A stretch of 21,610 nt of DNA, taken from a virus. Shown here piece after piece: positions 19,811 through 21,610 of this stretch. Location of the stretch: the IMG/VR virus record IMGVR_UViG_3300020555_000006, positions 1 through 21,610 of that record. One strand, written 5' to 3'. The position numbers were made by a program, and so were the translations under genes. Under the pieces are notes generated by a model. It was not told the origin of the DNA. It saw only the letters and a list, made by a program, of their open reading frames with translations, and did no database searches. How positions within the stretch are numbered: the first letter of the stretch is position 1; the number at the start of each line of letters is the position of its first letter.

Positions 19811-20359
19811 CTATTTGTATTGTTCAACAATTTGGATTGGGCCAGAAGTGTTTACATCTAGCTTTGCTGCAATCTCAATTGCCTTCTCTGGCTTGGCTCC
19901 TGCGTAAATAGCGCCAATAGCGTAGTCAGAACCAGAACCAACGCCATAAATGCCATCTGCAGAACGGCAAACGGATAAATCATCGGCAATATCAAATACT
20001 TCTCCAGAAACAGCCATAAGGAAGTTAAACCGACCTTCTCCTGCTTTGCCGCCTTCTTTACCCTCATTGAAGTCGTAGCCATTATCAGTAAGGCATTTAC
20101 GAAGAGAAGGCAGAGCTTTAGTAATCATAAAGTGATAAATGTCTTCAGAGTCTTTCAAACTTAGTTTTGGTGGGTTCCACATATGTTGCACAACATCGCA
20201 AGGTTGAACTTCGCCACTTCCTGCAATTAAGAACGCTCCACGTTTTGCTATCTTCTTCATATCGGGATGGTTGTAACGACGACCACCATCACCAGTCACC
20301 TGATTATCTGCAGCCATAACACATTTGTCTTTGTATTGAACAGCAACGATAGTTGTCAT
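19811..20359 (-). CDS. HslV/proteasome-like Ntn-hydrolase peptidase
   Basis: A 182-residue protein aligned by eye with HslV, the peptidase ring of HslUV. After removal of Met1 the N-terminus is TTIVAVQYK, matching the TTI-V start whose Thr1 is the nucleophile. Asp18 (MAADNQ), Lys36 (DMKKIAKRG), the glycines of LIAGSGEV and the GSGSDYAIGA loop match HslV active-site positions (Thr1, Asp17, Lys33, SGS region). The length is close to that of HslV. No HslU-type unfoldase is present. GGGGG serves as ribosome site; a terminator ends 21 bases upstream of the start. It might process phage proteins, possibly proheads, or host proteins. Peptidase family is firm, role unknown. Confidence 0.87.
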   Translation of the reverse strand: MTTIVAVQYKDKCVMAADNQVTGDGGRRYNHPDMKKIAKRGAFLIAGSGEVQPCDVVQHMWNPPKLSLKDSEDIYHFMITKALPSLRKCLTDNGYDFNEGKEGGKAGEGRFNFLMAVSGEVFDIADDLSVCRSADGIYGVGSGSDYAIGAIYAGAKPEKAIEIAAKLDVNTSGPIQIVEQYK

Positions 20360-20380
20360 ACTTACCCCCAGATAGAAGAA

Positions 20381-20406
20381 CCCCCCTAGATTACCATCCA
20401 GGGGGG
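20381..20406 (-). terminator. Terminator between endolysin and HslV-like gene
   Basis: Arms 20396-20406 and 20381-20391 give an 11-base-pair stem with a four-base loop in leftward RNA. One pair is a G-U wobble that would be an A-C mismatch in rightward RNA. UUCUUCU follows. It lies 20 bases after the endolysin stop and 21 bases before the HslV-like start, so it probably limits read-through into the peptidase gene. Confidence 0.82.
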
Positions 20407-20425
20407 CCTTTTGGGGAATGTCCGA

Positions 20426-21169
20426 TTAGAGTAGTTTGACCAGTTCAGCCCAAGTCTTCGGTCCAACCACGCCATTTGAGTCAATTAGGTCATGATTGTC
20501 TTGGAAAGCAATAACTGCCTTCTTGGTGGCAGCGCCATATACGCCGTCTGCACGCAGTCCTAGGGCCTCTTGTACGGTCTTGACGCCGTCACCCTTATCT
20601 CCTGGCTTAATGGTTCCTGGGAACGCTGGAGCCTCTGCTGCGGGTACTTCAGCTTGGACCTCGTTACCCTTGTAGTTAGGGCGGCCCCAACCTACGATAG
20701 AGACTAGAACCTTCTTCTTGTTTGGCTTGTATGCACGAACCTGCTCGCATACCTCGCCACCATTGCGTTGGTCACCCTTCTTCTTTCCAGAGGTGTTTCC
20801 TTCAATGGTTGCTACAACGCCATCAGCAATAATGCCTGTGCAGATACCTACGTGAGAAATGCGGTTGACGCCGTCTCCTGGGAAATCAAAGTACAGGATA
20901 TCTCCTGGTTGTGGGGTTTGACCGCAGTCTGCTTCAAACCAAGTTCCCATCTTTTGAAATGCCGCTGCACCTGCAACTGTAGAGACAGTGTTAGGGATTT
21001 TAACCTTTGCTTCGTGAGCTACCCACATACAGAAACTTCCGCACCATGGAAGGAAGTTAGCCTTTGTGAAAGCGCCATACTTTGTTTGGTTGTCCTTTGG
21101 ACCTTCAATAGTTCCTACTTCTTTGCGAGCAATGTCAATCATTGCTTGAGCTGTTCCTAATGCTGCCAT
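20426..21169 (-). CDS. Endolysin: CHAP amidase/peptidase plus peptidoglycan-binding domain
   Basis: A 247-residue cell-wall lysin. Residues about 10-130 are a CHAP domain. Cys43 in PWCGSFCMWV is the nucleophile, His106 in RISHVGIC the base, and Glu123/Asn125 in TIEGN complete the site; QPGDILYFDF is also typical. After a Pro/Ala/Glu linker (residues 170-187), residues 188-247 are a PG_binding_1 domain (DKGDGVKTVQEALGLRADGV; GPKTWAELVKLL). CHAP enzymes cut peptide bonds or the amide link in peptidoglycan. No signal peptide is present, so release needs a holin; candidates are at 19099-19440 and 14417-15192. The ATG overlaps the stop of the upstream gene by one base. Confidence 0.94.
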   Translation of the reverse strand: MAALGTAQAMIDIARKEVGTIEGPKDNQTKYGAFTKANFLPWCGSFCMWVAHEAKVKIPNTVSTVAGAAAFQKMGTWFEADCGQTPQPGDILYFDFPGDGVNRISHVGICTGIIADGVVATIEGNTSGKKKGDQRNGGEVCEQVRAYKPNKKKVLVSIVGWGRPNYKGNEVQAEVPAAEAPAFPGTIKPGDKGDGVKTVQEALGLRADGVYGAATKKAVIAFQDNHDLIDSNGVVGPKTWAELVKLL

Positions 21170-21582
21170 TATCTTTTACGCAACTTTCCAACTACGTGCT
21201 TAACAGCTCCAGCAAGGGTGTCATTTGGCAACTTTGTCTTTGTCCGAGTCTTTTTACTTGAGGTTACTGCAGGTGCGGCTTTACTTGCGGGAGCACTAGG
21301 CTCTGAATCCCACAATGACCTTGCTGGCTGTGCGGCACGTGCATCATTTGCAGCCTTGGCTCGTCCTGCAGGTGTTTGCATAAACGCTTCGTGTTCTGCC
21401 TTTACATAGTGATGTTTGCGAGCTTCGTATCCAAGGCGCTCTGCAGTAATCATTGCGTGTCCGCCTTCTACACCTTTTGGATGCTTTTCTTTTAAAATGT
21501 TTAGTCCGTGACGAATGTCTGTGCGAACATCGTTTACAGTGCGATGTCCTCCATGGGTGTTTGTTAAATGACCGTCACTCAT
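21169..21582 (-). CDS. Basic His-rich hypothetical protein upstream of the endolysin
   Basis: A 137-residue protein. The first 85 residues are helical and His-rich (GHLTNTHGGHRTVNDVRTDI; ITAERLGYEARKHHYVKAEH). A Pro/Ala/Ser linker follows, then a basic tail (SSKKTRTKTKLP; VKHVVGKLRKR). AGGGA precedes the ATG. It overlaps the end of the gene before it by eight bases and the endolysin start by one base. Its composition recalls the 268-residue protein at 13596-14402 (His-rich helices, then Ala/Pro linker, then Lys-rich end), possibly because both bind DNA. No domain is recognised. Confidence 0.6.
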   Translation of the reverse strand: MSDGHLTNTHGGHRTVNDVRTDIRHGLNILKEKHPKGVEGGHAMITAERLGYEARKHHYVKAEHEAFMQTPAGRAKAANDARAAQPARSLWDSEPSAPASKAAPAVTSSKKTRTKTKLPNDTLAGAVKHVVGKLRKR

Positions 21583-21610
21583 TGTTCCCTGATGGTGTAT
21601 ACCAGTGGTA
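21575..21610 (-). CDS. C-terminal fragment of an upstream gene
   Basis: The frame open at the right edge reads YHWYTPSGNNE and then TGA, overlapping the start of the next gene by eight bases. The overlap style matches the rest of the operon, so a gene probably enters the window here. Only 11 residues are visible, so nothing can be said about its function. Confidence 0.4.
   Translation of the reverse strand, partial: YHWYTPSGNNE

Overview
The window is a compact stretch of a double-stranded DNA tailed-phage genome (Caudoviricetes), free virus or prophage. It carries late genes: lysis, packaging, head and tail fibre. The host is probably an actinobacterium. The signs are a DUF7455-type zinc protein, a holin-like protein resembling mycobacteriophage DUF2746 proteins, and promoter-to-start spacing typical of leaderless mRNAs. 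Moderate GC and the tail-fibre types fit a freshwater, low-GC actinobacterium, but that host call is inference. Almost every gene is on the minus strand, so transcription reads right to left. Genes are packed with TAATG, ATGA or TTGA stop/start overlaps, which suggests translational coupling. No tRNA, rRNA, insertion sequence, integrase or CRISPR array was seen, and no gap exceeds 300 bases.

In transcription order from the right end: the tail of an unknown gene; a basic protein; a CHAP plus peptidoglycan-binding endolysin; a hairpin terminator; an HslV/proteasome-like Ntn-hydrolase; a coiled-coil protein coupled to a small membrane protein; then a short island with the only two rightward genes (two zinc-binding miniproteins, one FmdB-like). 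Leftward transcription resumes at a divergent promoter region with several small genes, including a DUF7455-like protein. Next comes an 846-residue exported protein (signal peptide, PA14, fibronectin III, long TolA-like Ala/Glu coiled coil), then three small membrane proteins (holin candidates), basic disordered proteins, two zinc-binding miniproteins, an Ig-like Thr/Ala-rich protein, a KTSC-domain protein and two overlapping small genes.

The morphogenesis block follows: terminase large subunit, two small unknowns, portal, scaffold, N4-gp56-type major capsid protein, a small head protein, a strong terminator, a probable head-tail adaptor, and a tail-fibre cluster sharing modules. The last fibre has 29-residue tandem repeats and runs off the left end. 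No tape measure or tail tube gene is visible, which fits a short-tailed phage, although such genes could lie beyond the left edge.

Six small genes too short for routine ORF cut-offs were found by reading the gaps: 15028-15192, 18286-18435, 18625-18768, 18817-18933, 18926-19102, and the C-terminal fragment at 21575-21610. Three hairpins (3990-4037, 4462-4492, 20381-20406) look like transcription terminators. Two of them pair fully only as leftward RNA, through G-U wobbles. The points most worth following up are the orphan HslV-like peptidase behind its terminator, the exported PA14/TolA-like protein, and the mirror-image leaderless promoter pair at 18769-18816.
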